A stretch of DNA of 64,000 nt from Catillopecten margaritatus gill symbiont (lineage in GTDB: Bacteria > Pseudomonadota > Gammaproteobacteria > PS1 > Pseudothioglobaceae): the NCBI GenBank assembly GCA_037956075.1, contig CP138327.1:124001-188000 (forward strand). The letters are read 5' to 3'. Position 1 is the stretch's first letter; each line of letters begins with the position of its first letter. The position numbers and the translations under genes are program-made. Below are positions 12,639 to 21,333 of this stretch, one piece after another. The notes under the pieces are model-generated. The model was not told where the DNA came from, did no database searches, and was given only the letters and a program-made list of their open reading frames with translations.

Positions 12639-14022
12639 TAAACTTCATCAAACGACGCTTCTTAGCAATTTGCCTTGCATTTAATTCGTTCTTTTTGCCT
12701 TTGAATGGGTTTTCACCACTTTTATATTCAATACGCATCGGTGTATTTGTTAAACCCAAAGCCTCGATAAAAAAGTTTTTTAAATAACGGTCATACGCAT
12801 TCGGCACGCTTTGTAAATGGTTACCGTGGAAAGTTAATGTGGGTGGGAATGTGTCGGTTTGATTGACATATTTAATTTTTAAACGCCTGCCTTTGACAGG
12901 GGGTGGCTGGTGTCCTGCGTTGGCTTTTTCTAGGATGATGTTTAATTCTGGTGTGCTAAATTTTCTCCCTGCATTAGTAAAAGCCTTGCTAATTGGTGCG
13001 AATAATTTACCCACACCTGAGCCGTGAAGGGCGGAGATGTAATGCACGGAGGCGTAATTGACGAATGATAATTTCACTTCTAATTTGCGTTTAACTTCTT
13101 GTTTTTGGTATTCGTCTAAGCCGTCCCATTTGTTGATGACAATCAATAAGGCTCTGCCTTTTTCGCCAATCATACCGAGTAAAGTGGCATCTTGTTCGGT
13201 TACGCCTTCGCTTGCGTCAAGCACTAATATCACAACATGTGAGCGGTCTAGGGCTTCTTTGGCTTTGATGATTGAGAAGATTTCAATCTTTTCGTGAGTA
13301 GCGCGTTTACGACGAATGCCTGCGGTGTCAATCAAGGTGTATTCTTGCCCTTCACGCTCGAAAGGGATGTAAATGCTGTCGCGAGTTGTGCCAGGCATAT
13401 CGATGGCTAAGACGCGTTCTTCGCCCAAGATACGATTAATTAAAGTGGATTTTCCTACATTCGGTCTGCCCAAAACTGCCACAGCAATGCCTTCAATATC
13501 TTCTTCTTCGACTTCAATTTCTTCCTCTTTTGGAAAACGGGGTAGGGTGTAGTCAATCAAATCACCAAGCCCCTGACTGTGTTCTGCCGAAATAAGCTGG
13601 GGTTCGCCCATACCCAAGGCATAAAATTCTGCTGCCAAAGAAGGGTCTAAACCTTCGGCTTTGTTGCACACTAAGATAATTTCTTTTTTGAGTTTTCGTA
13701 ATTGTGCAGCAATTTCCCTGTCTAATCCGATAACACCATCGCGTGCACTAACGATGAAATAAATAACATCGGATTCTTCAAGGGCATTTAATACTTGAGT
13801 TTGAATGCCGTTGTCAATCACATTGTCTTGCTGAGTTAAACCACCTGTGTCAATAATGGTCGCTTGAGTTTGTGTTTCTTCGTCAAACAGTATTTCCGCA
13901 TATTGACGGTCGCGTGTCAATCCCTCAAAGTCCGACACGAGTGCCTGACGAGAACTGCTTAAACGATTAAAAATTGTGGACTTACCCACATTTGGGCGTC
14001 CAACGAGTGAGATGACGGGCAT
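12622..14022 (-). CDS. der: Ribosome-assembly GTPase Der (EngA)
   Basis: Double-GTPase of 466 residues needed for 50S subunit maturation. Two tandem G domains each start with GRPNVGKST, near residue 7 and residue 187. The G3 and G4 motifs are DTGG and NKAE in the first domain, DTAG and NKWD in the second. A C-terminal KH-like domain follows, ending in a lysine-rich tail. An acidic linker (EEEIEVEEEDIEG) separates the G domains. It directly follows yfgM with no intergenic base, whereas in E. coli bamB lies between them. Confidence 0.96.
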
Positions 14023-14634
14023 TTAATTTAAATCGTTGAGTTTGATTTGAATTAAATTAACCAGTTGTGAATCGGTTGGTAATTGCTCTAAAGCCGCTTT
14101 ATAATATTTTCTGGCATTCGTAATATCCTGCTTAGCAAAATAAATATCACCTTTGATATGGTCATACATAGCACCAAAGGCGAGATTGGTATTGTCGTCT
14201 AAGAGTGCAAGTGCCTCGTCTAATTTTTGCATTTCTAAATAAACACTGGCAGCTCTGATTTTCGCATTGTGCATTAAAAATTGATTTTTACTTTTGGTCA
14301 ATGGCAATAAATGGGCGATCGCACTCGGATAGTCACCCTTTTCCACTGCTTGTTTTGCTAGTACCAATTCAGCTTGTTGTGCATAAGTGCCTGCATTTTG
14401 TTCCAGTGATTCTAATGCTTTTGTGTCATTCGGATTGGCGACCACAGAAAGGTAGTTGCCACGCGCTTGCAGGGCTTTTTCGTATTGCTCAGTTTCATAA
14501 TAACCGAATCCCCAAATACCCCCCAAACCCAAAGAAATACCGATAATAATATACGGTAGATTTTCTCTCAACCACTTTTTGATTTGCTCTGCCTGTTCGT
14601 CTTCGGTCTTACCCACTTCAATAAAATTTTTCAT
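14023..14634 (-). CDS. yfgM: YfgM-family ancillary SecYEG translocon protein
   Basis: Inner-membrane protein with a periplasmic tetratricopeptide-like domain; E. coli YfgM binds SecYEG and PpiD. I start it at 14634 (MKNFIEVGKTEDEQ), 203 residues against 206 in E. coli; the frame reads 12 codons upstream into hisS without support. After about 22 cytoplasmic residues comes one transmembrane helix (YIIIGISLGLGGIWGFGYY), then helical repeats with EKGDYPSAIAHLLPL and DITNARKYYKAALEQLP. It sits 4 bp after hisS and abuts der. A ppiD gene, the partner, is present elsewhere in the window. Confidence 0.88.
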   Translation of the reverse strand: MKNFIEVGKTEDEQAEQIKKWLRENLPYIIIGISLGLGGIWGFGYYETEQYEKALQARGNYLSVVANPNDTKALESLEQNAGTYAQQAELVLAKQAVEKGDYPSAIAHLLPLTKSKNQFLMHNAKIRAASVYLEMQKLDEALALLDDNTNLAFGAMYDHIKGDIYFAKQDITNARKYYKAALEQLPTDSQLVNLIQIKLNDLN

Positions 14635-14638
14635 TTTT

Positions 14639-15901
14639 TCATCCTCTAAAATAGTGTATTGCATCTTCAAGGCTCATATTTTGCTGCTCGCCTTGACCTT
14701 TGAGTGGCTTGATTGCCACTTGATTGTTGTTAATTTCTTCCTCACCTAAAATAATCGCAAAATCTGCATTTGCTTTATCAGCTTTCTTAAATTGCGATTT
14801 AAAACTTCCCATCGTGATGTCATTATAGAGAGTTACCTCAGGTAATGCTTGATGGATTTGCTCAGCAATTTGCATCGATTTGCGTTGTGCCTTATCGCCG
14901 AGTGCGACCATATAAATCGACTTAACCTCTTTGCCAATAGACAAGCCTTGCTCTTCTAGTAACAAAATCAAACGCTCCAACCCCAAAGCAAAACCAACCG
15001 CAGGGCAAGCCTTACCTCCCATTTGCTCGACCAAGCCATCATAACGACCCCCCGCACAAATCGTGCCTTGTGCCCCTAAATCCGTTGTCGTCCATTCAAA
15101 AACGGTGCGGTTGTAATAATCCAAACCACGCACTAAGCGAGTGTTGATAATATAGGGAATATCCAGACAATCCAAATACCCTTTAAATTCCTCAAAATGT
15201 TGTGCAGATTCTGCATCAAGGTGGTCCATTAATTTCGGTGCCGCTTCAATCAACATTTGCAAGTCTTCATTCTTAGAATCTAAAATTCTAAGTGGATTTG
15301 TTGTTAAACGGCGAGTAGAATCCTCATCCAATTGGTCTTTGTGCACAGTGAAATACGCAACCAATACTTCACGATAATTCGCACGAGCCTCAGCAGACCC
15401 AAGTGTATTAATTTCCAACTGCACATTTTTCAAGCCCAAATTTTGCCAAAGTGAATGCGTCATTGCAATCAATTCTGCATCAATTTTAGCATTATCCGCA
15501 CCAAAAACCTCCGCACCAATTTGGTGAAATTGACGATAACGCCCCTTCTGTGGGCGCTCATGGCGAAACATTGCCCCTTGATAAAATACCTTTTGAATCC
15601 CTTCTCTCGGTAAATTATGCTCAATCATACAACGCACTACGCCCGCCGTATTTTCAGGGCGAAGGCTCAATAAATCGCCATTTGAATCTTCCCAAGTGTA
15701 CATCTCTTTTTCCACAATATCCGTTGCCTTGCCAATCGCACGATGAAAAGTATCCGTTTTTTCCACCACAGGTGTGCGTAGATTTTTAAAACCATAGGAA
15801 ATAAACAATTCAAAGATTGTTTTTTCCAGCGACAACCATAAGGCAGAATCTTTGGGTAACAGGTCGTTCATTCCACGAATAGCATTGATTTTGTTGGACA
15901 T
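14639..15901 (-). CDS. hisS: Histidyl-tRNA synthetase
   Basis: Class II aminoacyl-tRNA synthetase charging tRNA-His, 420 residues from the start chosen at 15901 (MSNKINAIRGMNDLLP, the family N-terminus; E. coli 424). The open frame runs 33 codons further upstream toward the IS30 element but lacks similarity there. Class II motif 2 is seen as MFRHERPQKGRYRQFHQIG, the histidine-binding signature as LVRGLDYYNRTVFEW, and motif 3 as GFALGLERL. A C-terminal anticodon-binding domain follows. The insertion sequence end lies about 60 bp upstream, so the native promoter may have been replaced or shortened. Confidence 0.95.
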   Translation of the reverse strand: MSNKINAIRGMNDLLPKDSALWLSLEKTIFELFISYGFKNLRTPVVEKTDTFHRAIGKATDIVEKEMYTWEDSNGDLLSLRPENTAGVVRCMIEHNLPREGIQKVFYQGAMFRHERPQKGRYRQFHQIGAEVFGADNAKIDAELIAMTHSLWQNLGLKNVQLEINTLGSAEARANYREVLVAYFTVHKDQLDEDSTRRLTTNPLRILDSKNEDLQMLIEAAPKLMDHLDAESAQHFEEFKGYLDCLDIPYIINTRLVRGLDYYNRTVFEWTTTDLGAQGTICAGGRYDGLVEQMGGKACPAVGFALGLERLILLLEEQGLSIGKEVKSIYMVALGDKAQRKSMQIAEQIHQALPEVTLYNDITMGSFKSQFKKADKANADFAIILGEEEINNNQVAIKPLKGQGEQQNMSLEDAIHYFRG

Positions 15902-16002
15902 TAAAATAGGAAAATATAAAATTGCGTTTATTTTACCACTCATCGCCAAAAATAACCTGTAAATTCGCATCATAAGTGCACAACTAAGTTTAATTAGCAT
16001 TA

Positions 16003-16047
16003 GTGTATTTTGCTTGGCCTTTAGGTCAAGCCAAAAGCAAAATACAC
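16003..16047. terminator. Hairpin in the left end of the IS30 element
   Basis: GTGTATTTTGCTTGGC at 16003-16018 pairs with GCCAAAAGCAAAATACAC at 16030-16047 around a short loop, with a two-base bulge. It lies between the left inverted repeat and the transposase start. Such hairpins in insertion sequences often block transcription entering from outside; that role is inferred here. Confidence 0.5.
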
Positions 16048-16117
16048 CAAGCCTTTGAATAAAATCAGAGGTCGGTCAATCTATAATGATTGATTTGCTT
16101 AAACGGAGCTGAACACT

Positions 16118-17101
16118 ATGTACAAGCAACTAACCTCTGAAGAGAGGCATTATATCGCGATTGGAATTAAACAAGGCATGTCTAAGAATAAAATCGCACA
16201 AAACCTTAATCGCAGCCACTCTACCATTATTAGAGAGATTGCCCGTAACACGGGCAAGCGAGGCTATCGATACAATCAGGCTAATGGCTTTGCGCAGCAA
16301 AGACATCAAGCCAAAGATAAGTTTGTTAAATTAACCATTGAGTGTAAACGCTTGATTGACAATTGTCTAAAACTTGATTGGTCGCCTGAACAAGTCTGTG
16401 GTTGGCTTAATGCCAACAATGTCATTCAACTTCACCATGAGAGCATCTATCGTTATTTGCTCAAAGATAAAGCAGATGGTGGCTTGTTATATCAACACCT
16501 CAGACATCAGGGTAAGCCTTATAGAAAGCGTTATGGTTACGCGCATAATCGCACAGGCATTCCCAATCGTATTGATATTGACCAGCGCCCTGAGGCAGTT
16601 AATAATCGCACAGTATTTGGACATTGGGAGGCGGACACTATTATTGGTAAAGCCCACAAAGGTGCCATCGTAACGCTGGATGAGCGCATATCAAAGCTTA
16701 GACTGGCGTATCCGCTTAATAGCAAACACAAAGACGGTGTTAGTGTTGCCATCAATACCTTGCTTCAGCCTATTAAGGGTTTTGTACATTCAATTACCTA
16801 TGACAATGGCAAGGAGTTCGCAGGACATGAGAAAATTAATAAAACAATCCATTGTAAGAGTTACTTTGCTAAGCCTTACCATAGCTGGGAACGTGGACAA
16901 AACGAAAACGCTAACGGCTTATTACGGCAATACTTCCCAAAGACAATATCTTTGGTAAATATTGCTTACAATGAAGTTAAAATAGCAGTGAATAAATTAA
17001 ATTCTAGACCGAGAAAATGTCTAGGATTTAAAACACCTTACCAGGTGTTTTTTGAGATGACGGGTGTTGATGCTCGTCAATTGGGAGTTGTGCACTTATG
17101 A
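16118..17101 (+). CDS. IS30-family transposase
   Basis: DDE transposase of 327 residues. The N-terminal helix-turn-helix is typical of IS30 (GMSKNKIAQNLNRSHSTIIR near residues 20-39). The catalytic core shows the first Asp in FGHWEADTIIG, the second in ITYDNGKEFAGH and the Glu in WERGQNENANGLLRQYFPK, with the spacing of an IS30 DDE triad. The gene is intact from ATG to TGA and has the GGAGC ribosome site just upstream, so it could be active. The stop is formed inside the right inverted repeat. Confidence 0.95.
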   Translation: MYKQLTSEERHYIAIGIKQGMSKNKIAQNLNRSHSTIIREIARNTGKRGYRYNQANGFAQQRHQAKDKFVKLTIECKRLIDNCLKLDWSPEQVCGWLNANNVIQLHHESIYRYLLKDKADGGLLYQHLRHQGKPYRKRYGYAHNRTGIPNRIDIDQRPEAVNNRTVFGHWEADTIIGKAHKGAIVTLDERISKLRLAYPLNSKHKDGVSVAINTLLQPIKGFVHSITYDNGKEFAGHEKINKTIHCKSYFAKPYHSWERGQNENANGLLRQYFPKTISLVNIAYNEVKIAVNKLNSRPRKCLGFKTPYQVFFEMTGVDARQLGVVHL

Positions 17102-17187
17102 GTCGAATCCACCACCTTTTATCTATTCATTGCAAAAATATTTTTAAAACGATAAAATAGACACCTTAAACTTATGATTTTTCACTT

Positions 17188-17919
17188 ATGAGTAGCAGAA
17201 GTATATTAATTATCATTATTGCCACACTGGTCTTTAACACGCTCATCGCTTTATTGTTATCCACCACGATGCAAAGCATTACGCTGGGGATATTAATGTT
17301 TGTGTCGCATAGCATTGGCTTGAGTATTATGTTCAGTAATTTGCTTATTACTCAATATACGCAGTCGATTGGCAAAATCGTGGGCTATAGTTTGATTGGT
17401 TTTTCAGTAGGCACGGTGATTGCCTTTGGTGGCACACCGATATTATTTGGTTTTGAATTGAGTTATTCCTTGATTACCATTGGTTTATTCTTTGGAATAA
17501 TTGGTTTGTTGGTGGCTTGGTTGTATTTCAATCGCTTGGAAAGTCAAGAGGCATTGGATAAAATCAAACAAAAACTGAATGGCAGAAAGACTAAAAAATT
17601 ACTTTGGATTAAAGCATCTGATGCCAAAGGCGTGGTGTTTTTAATTCATGTTAAAGACATTAAATATTTTCAATCACAAGACAAATACACCAATATTTAC
17701 ACCGCAGAAAGTGAGTATTTAATTAACACAAGTATCAAGCAATTATCGGATCAATTAGATGTGGATTATTTTTGGACGATTCATCGTAGCACGATTGTTA
17801 ATCTGCGATTTATCAGTAAAGTATCTAAAAAGGAAGAAGATAAATTGAGGGTATATTTGGATGATGATACCGCTTTATCGGTAAGTCGTAATCATGCCAG
17901 TTTGTTTAAAAAGATGTAA
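17188..17919 (+). CDS. Membrane-anchored LytTR transcriptional regulator
   Basis: 243 residues. The first 115 or so form about four transmembrane helices (IIIIATLVFNTLIALLL and similar). A short charged linker follows, then a C-terminal LytTR DNA-binding domain from about residue 135, with DIKYFQSQDKYTNIYT and the conserved FWTIHRSTIVNL recognition segment. No response-regulator receiver domain or partner kinase is nearby, so it would be a one-component membrane sensor-regulator. Signal and targets are unknown. The gene starts 79 bp after the IS30 end, so its own promoter may lie partly in the insertion sequence flank. Confidence 0.8.
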   Translation: MSSRSILIIIIATLVFNTLIALLLSTTMQSITLGILMFVSHSIGLSIMFSNLLITQYTQSIGKIVGYSLIGFSVGTVIAFGGTPILFGFELSYSLITIGLFFGIIGLLVAWLYFNRLESQEALDKIKQKLNGRKTKKLLWIKASDAKGVVFLIHVKDIKYFQSQDKYTNIYTAESEYLINTSIKQLSDQLDVDYFWTIHRSTIVNLRFISKVSKKEEDKLRVYLDDDTALSVSRNHASLFKKM

Positions 17920-17926
17920 ACACTTT

Positions 17927-18200
17927 ACTATCATCTCCTCTCACTGTCATCTCGACCCTCATCCTACTATTATCTAGACCTTCATCCCACTGTCATCTCG
18001 ATCCCCCTCATCCTACCGTCATCTCGACCTCCATCCCACTGTCATCTCGACCTCCATCCCACTGTCATCTCGACCATAGTGGAGAGATCTTCTTTTTGCC
18101 ACACGAGATTCCTCGGCTACGCTCGGAATGACAGTGGGGGAGAAATGACAGTGGGGGGGTAACAGTGGGGAGAAATAACAGTGGGGAGAGGTAAGCAGAA
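17927..18200. repeat. Dispersed palindromic repeat, copy 2, with tandem arrays on both sides
   Basis: This fills most of the 357-bp gap between the LytTR gene and the 5'-nucleotidase gene. The core at 18061-18135 pairs ACTGTCATCTCGACC with its diverged complement ending CTCGGAATGACAGT. Left of it, units begin at 17943, 17966, 17989, 18015 and 18038 (23 bp each, one of 26), each beginning ACTGTCATCTCG or a close variant. Right of it, roughly 16-bp units such as AACAGTGGGGAGAAAT repeat to about 18200. No gene is believed to exist in this stretch; low-complexity reading frames on the reverse strand are artefacts. Confidence 0.8.
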
Positions 18201-18276
18201 GTGAGGGCGACAAGAATAATAGGAGATGAAGATAGTAGAAATAGCAAGAATACAAAAAATAATGGAAATAGCCGCT

Positions 18277-19173
18277 TTATTTATTGGTAACACCATTCGG
18301 TACATGCCCTGTTGATACATATTGAGCAGCGGATTCACAATGTTTATGTTGATCGTCAAAGAAAATATCGGCACCAAATTCTTTAAGGAATTTCCCTTTA
18401 TTAAGCCCTCCTAAAAAGAAAGATTCATCAATACGAATATCCCAGGCACGCATGGTGTGGATGACGCGTTTGTGTGAGGGGGCGCCTCTGGCGGTAACGA
18501 GTGCGGTTCTGATTGGGTTGTTTTCTTCGGGAAAAGAGGATTGGATGTCGTGCAATGATTTTAAGAAAGATTTGAATGGCCCTGATTTGAGTTCAACATT
18601 GGCAAATTTTTCTTCATTTTCTGAGAAAGCGGTAATGCCACTTTTTTGATACACTTTTTCCGCTTCATCAGAAAATAAAACTGCATCGCCATCAAAGGCA
18701 ATTCTTAGCTGAGTTTCGTGTGCATTTTTAGAGCTGGTGCCAATAATAGAGGCGGCAGCAAAGCCAGATTTTAAGGCTTTTTGTACATCTTCATAATGGC
18801 TGGATAAAAATAAATCCGCTTCAAAAGCATCCAGCAAAGCGTGTGTTGGTTCGCCACGAGTAAAAGCGGCACGCTCAATGGTTAAACCGTAATGTTCAAT
18901 AGAATTAAAAATACGCAAGCCCGTGTCTGCACTATTACGAGAAAGCAAAATCACATCAATCGGCGTTTTTGGACTGTTGAGTGCAAGTAGTTTTTTTACC
19001 AAAGTAAATCCAACGCCAGGTTTTAATACGACCGACTCGTTTTCCTGTTGATGTTTGGCATACGCCTCCACACCTTGCTCTTTAAATATTTTATGCGACT
19101 TATCTAAATCAAATAATGCTCTTGATGAAATCGCAACCACTAATTTCGCATTCGCATTTACACTATCTTCCAT
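18277..19173 (-). CDS. 5'-nucleotidase (cytosolic type I-like family)
   Basis: 298-residue member of the bacterial 5'-nucleotidase family related to eukaryotic cytosolic 5'-nucleotidase I, which dephosphorylates nucleoside 5'-monophosphates. Recognisable segments: the N-terminal VVAISSRALFDLDKSHKIF with the aspartates expected for a haloacid-dehalogenase-type active site, LLSRNSADTGLRIFNSI, RAAFTRGEP, the central FDGDAVLFSDEAE, and FFDDQHKHCESA near the end. The start overlaps the yqiB stop region by 16 bp, so it is probably in the same leftward operon as alr, cpdA and yqiB. Confidence 0.85.
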   Translation of the reverse strand: MEDSVNANAKLVVAISSRALFDLDKSHKIFKEQGVEAYAKHQQENESVVLKPGVGFTLVKKLLALNSPKTPIDVILLSRNSADTGLRIFNSIEHYGLTIERAAFTRGEPTHALLDAFEADLFLSSHYEDVQKALKSGFAAASIIGTSSKNAHETQLRIAFDGDAVLFSDEAEKVYQKSGITAFSENEEKFANVELKSGPFKSFLKSLHDIQSSFPEENNPIRTALVTARGAPSHKRVIHTMRAWDIRIDESFFLGGLNKGKFLKEFGADIFFDDQHKHCESAAQYVSTGHVPNGVTNK

Positions 19174-19601
19174 AACATTCCTTGGTATTTACTTAAACAA
19201 TAATCCAACCACTTTTCAATAAAAGTATTGAGTTCCCATTGTATATTCATATCGTTGCATTGTGCAAGGTATGGGTGAGAATTATTCAGCGTGGTTTCGT
19301 TGCATACCGATAATACTTCTAGTAATTTTGCATCAAAAAACACCTTGAATTTAATATCGGGTCGCTTGATTGAGTCTAATTTGTGGGTTAGAATAAAAGT
19401 GCCTGTATAAGGGGTTCTTTCTTCGACAAATAAATATAAATCTTGCTCATTTTTATGCGTTATTACGCTGTTATGTGTGGTTTCTTTGAGTGTGGGAATC
19501 AGTTCAAAAATCTTTTGATAATTCAGTTCAAATAACGCCGAAACCTCTGAATAAGTTTTTGGGTTATTTTGTGTGTAGAGTGATTTTAAGAAGTTATCCA
19601 T
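19158..19601 (-). CDS. yqiB: YqiB-family protein (DUF1249)
   Basis: 147 residues of the conserved uncharacterised family found next to cpdA in many gammaproteobacteria, as in E. coli. Family-like segments include YSEVSALFELNYQKIFELIP near the N-terminus and the closing WELNTFIEKWLDYCL. No signal peptide or membrane segment. It overlaps cpdA by 16 bp and the 5'-nucleotidase gene by 16 bp, so translation is probably coupled. The biochemical role is not known. Confidence 0.8.
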   Translation of the reverse strand: MDNFLKSLYTQNNPKTYSEVSALFELNYQKIFELIPTLKETTHNSVITHKNEQDLYLFVEERTPYTGTFILTHKLDSIKRPDIKFKVFFDAKLLEVLSVCNETTLNNSHPYLAQCNDMNIQWELNTFIEKWLDYCLSKYQGMLWKIV

Positions 19602-20287
19602 CGTGTTTCATAGTGTAAGTGTCCATCGTCATTGAGTGTGTAATAATTAAATCCAATGCGTTTTTCATCGGTAAATTGCACAGCTGTTGACGGGCAAGCA
19701 ATGATTTTTAAACCGTCTTTTTCAAACTCTGCCGATTCGTGTGCGTGTCCAAATAATACGGCTTGTATTTTATCGTGTTTGGCTAATATTGTAAATAAAT
19801 CTTCTGGGTTTTCTAAAGATAAGGTGTCGTCCCAAGTGCTTTTCATTGGCACAATGGGGTGGTGCAGGACGATTAAGATGTGTTTAGCACTTGAGTTGTT
19901 GAGCTGCGTGTCTAATTTAATTAGTGTGTTTTTAGGTAAGAAACCGCTAGTTTTATTAGCTTGCACCGAGTTCACGCTGATAATATCCCAGGTGCCTAAT
20001 GAGATTTTTTTAAACAAGCAATCGTCAAATATGGCAGTTATATTATCCGAATCGTGATTGCCACCAATGACAAAAATATCGCTTTGCACGGGGCTTAATA
20101 GTTGTTTTAATATTTTATAAGAAGTGAGTGTGCCATTATGCGTCAAGTCGCCACTAATCAATAAAGCATCGCTTTCCAGCAATGCAATTTCGTCAATCAC
20201 ACGGGTTAAATTTTGCTGACTATTAACCCCCATACATTGCTCAATATCATCAATATGACAATCGCTGATTTGAATAAATTGATTCAT
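19586..20287 (-). CDS. cpdA: CpdA-like 3',5'-cyclic-AMP phosphodiesterase
   Basis: Calcineurin-like metallophosphoesterase of 233 residues, predicted to hydrolyse cAMP to AMP. Metal-ligand motifs occur in order: DCHID at 9-13, SGDLTHNG near 45, GGNHD near 75, LHHPIVP near 140 and FGHAHESAEF near 180. Its ATG overlaps the alr stop (ATGA), and yqiB follows with an overlap. The family also includes enzymes acting on other phosphodiesters, so the exact substrate rests on the yqiB neighbourhood. Confidence 0.85.
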   Translation of the reverse strand: MNQFIQISDCHIDDIEQCMGVNSQQNLTRVIDEIALLESDALLISGDLTHNGTLTSYKILKQLLSPVQSDIFVIGGNHDSDNITAIFDDCLFKKISLGTWDIISVNSVQANKTSGFLPKNTLIKLDTQLNNSSAKHILIVLHHPIVPMKSTWDDTLSLENPEDLFTILAKHDKIQAVLFGHAHESAEFEKDGLKIIACPSTAVQFTDEKRIGFNYYTLNDDGHLHYETRWITS

Positions 20288-21333
20288 TTTCCTTGGCTGA
20301 ATTTAACGCGATTACTAATGCCTGTGAGTAATTCATAACTGAGGGTGTCGCTGTATTTTGCCACGGTTTCAACCCGCAATTTTTCATCCCCCCATAAAAT
20401 TGCACTGTCACCAACAGATGCCTTAGCAGCACTGATATTGACCACAATCATATCCATAGAAACACGCCCCACTAGCGGACATAGTGTGCCGTTGATTAAA
20501 ATTGGTGTGCCATTTTTGGCATGACGGGGGTAGCCATCGCCATAGCCAATGCCAATCACGGCGAGGGTAGTTGGCTTGTCAGCCATCCAAGTTGCACCAT
20601 AGCCAACCACTTCGCCCGCTTGAATAGTTTTAATTGACAACACGGGTGCGGATAATTGCATTACTGGCTGTAAGTCGCAATCATCGTTGGTAAAAGGCGA
20701 TGCGCCGTAAAGCATAATGCCAGGGCGAATAAACTCAAAATGTGAATTGGGGTTGGATAAAATCCCTGCGGAGTTTGCCATGGAGCGGTTATATTCGTCA
20801 TTTGTAGATTGTTCAAAGGTGTTAAGCTGTACTTGATTCAATGGATTGTCCAATTCATCTGCACAGGCAAAATGACTCATCACGCACTCAATCGTAATGC
20901 GTGGGTTGTTATTAAAATCAGTCAAACAATGTTGATATTCATCGGTTGATAAACCCAATCTGTGCATTCCTGTATCAATTTTTACCCAAACGCTGACCGC
21001 TTTATCGCTGTTATTAATCAATGCAATGTGTGAAGAATGATGTGCAACAACTTGGCAATTTAAATCAATCGCTTGCTGTAATTCTTCAGGGGAGGAAACC
21101 CCTGATAATAATAAAATAGGGCGGTTGGTTGTTTGGCGTAATGCCTGCACTTCTGTTAGTGAGCTTATCGCTAAAACATCTGCATTTTTAATCAAAGGCG
21201 TAACCATATCCAAATGATGTCCATAGGCGTTGGCTTTTACCATTGCTACGATTTTTGCTGAGGATTTTTGTTTAACGATTGATAGGTTGTGTATCAATGC
21301 AGATTGAGAAATAACCGCAACCGCACTCATCAT
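20284..21333 (-). CDS. alr: Alanine racemase
   Basis: PLP enzyme interconverting L- and D-alanine for peptidoglycan. It has 349 residues, a usual size. The PLP lysine is K33 in VAMVKANAYGHH; the catalytic tyrosine lies in GIGYGDGYPRH near residue 254; the substrate segment KIDTGMHRLG is present. The start at 21333 touches the dnaB stop; a second ATG at 21330 is equally possible. dnaB-alr is a common gammaproteobacterial gene pair. Confidence 0.94.
   Translation of the reverse strand: MMSAVAVISQSALIHNLSIVKQKSSAKIVAMVKANAYGHHLDMVTPLIKNADVLAISSLTEVQALRQTTNRPILLLSGVSSPEELQQAIDLNCQVVAHHSSHIALINNSDKAVSVWVKIDTGMHRLGLSTDEYQHCLTDFNNNPRITIECVMSHFACADELDNPLNQVQLNTFEQSTNDEYNRSMANSAGILSNPNSHFEFIRPGIMLYGASPFTNDDCDLQPVMQLSAPVLSIKTIQAGEVVGYGATWMADKPTTLAVIGIGYGDGYPRHAKNGTPILINGTLCPLVGRVSMDMIVVNISAAKASVGDSAILWGDEKLRVETVAKYSDTLSYELLTGISNRVKFSQGK

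Larger units (their letters stand above)
15963..17108. mobile_element. IS30-family insertion sequence
   Basis: About 1.15 kb element with one transposase gene. The exact inverted end TCATAAGTGCACAACT is at 15970-15985 and its complement at 17086-17101; weaker matching (ATTCG then two mismatched bases) extends the repeats to about 15963 and 17108. The right repeat overlaps the last codons of the transposase. A clear target duplication was not found by eye. It lies between hisS and the LytTR gene, reading away from hisS. Confidence 0.85.

Noticed and set aside
17943-18060. Possible CRISPR array
   Set aside because: 23-bp units follow each other without spacers, and they resemble the end of the neighbouring palindrome.
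18019-18377. Three low-complexity reverse reading frames
   Set aside because: They are translations of the tandem repeats and palindrome, rich in proline, serine and histidine; not genes.
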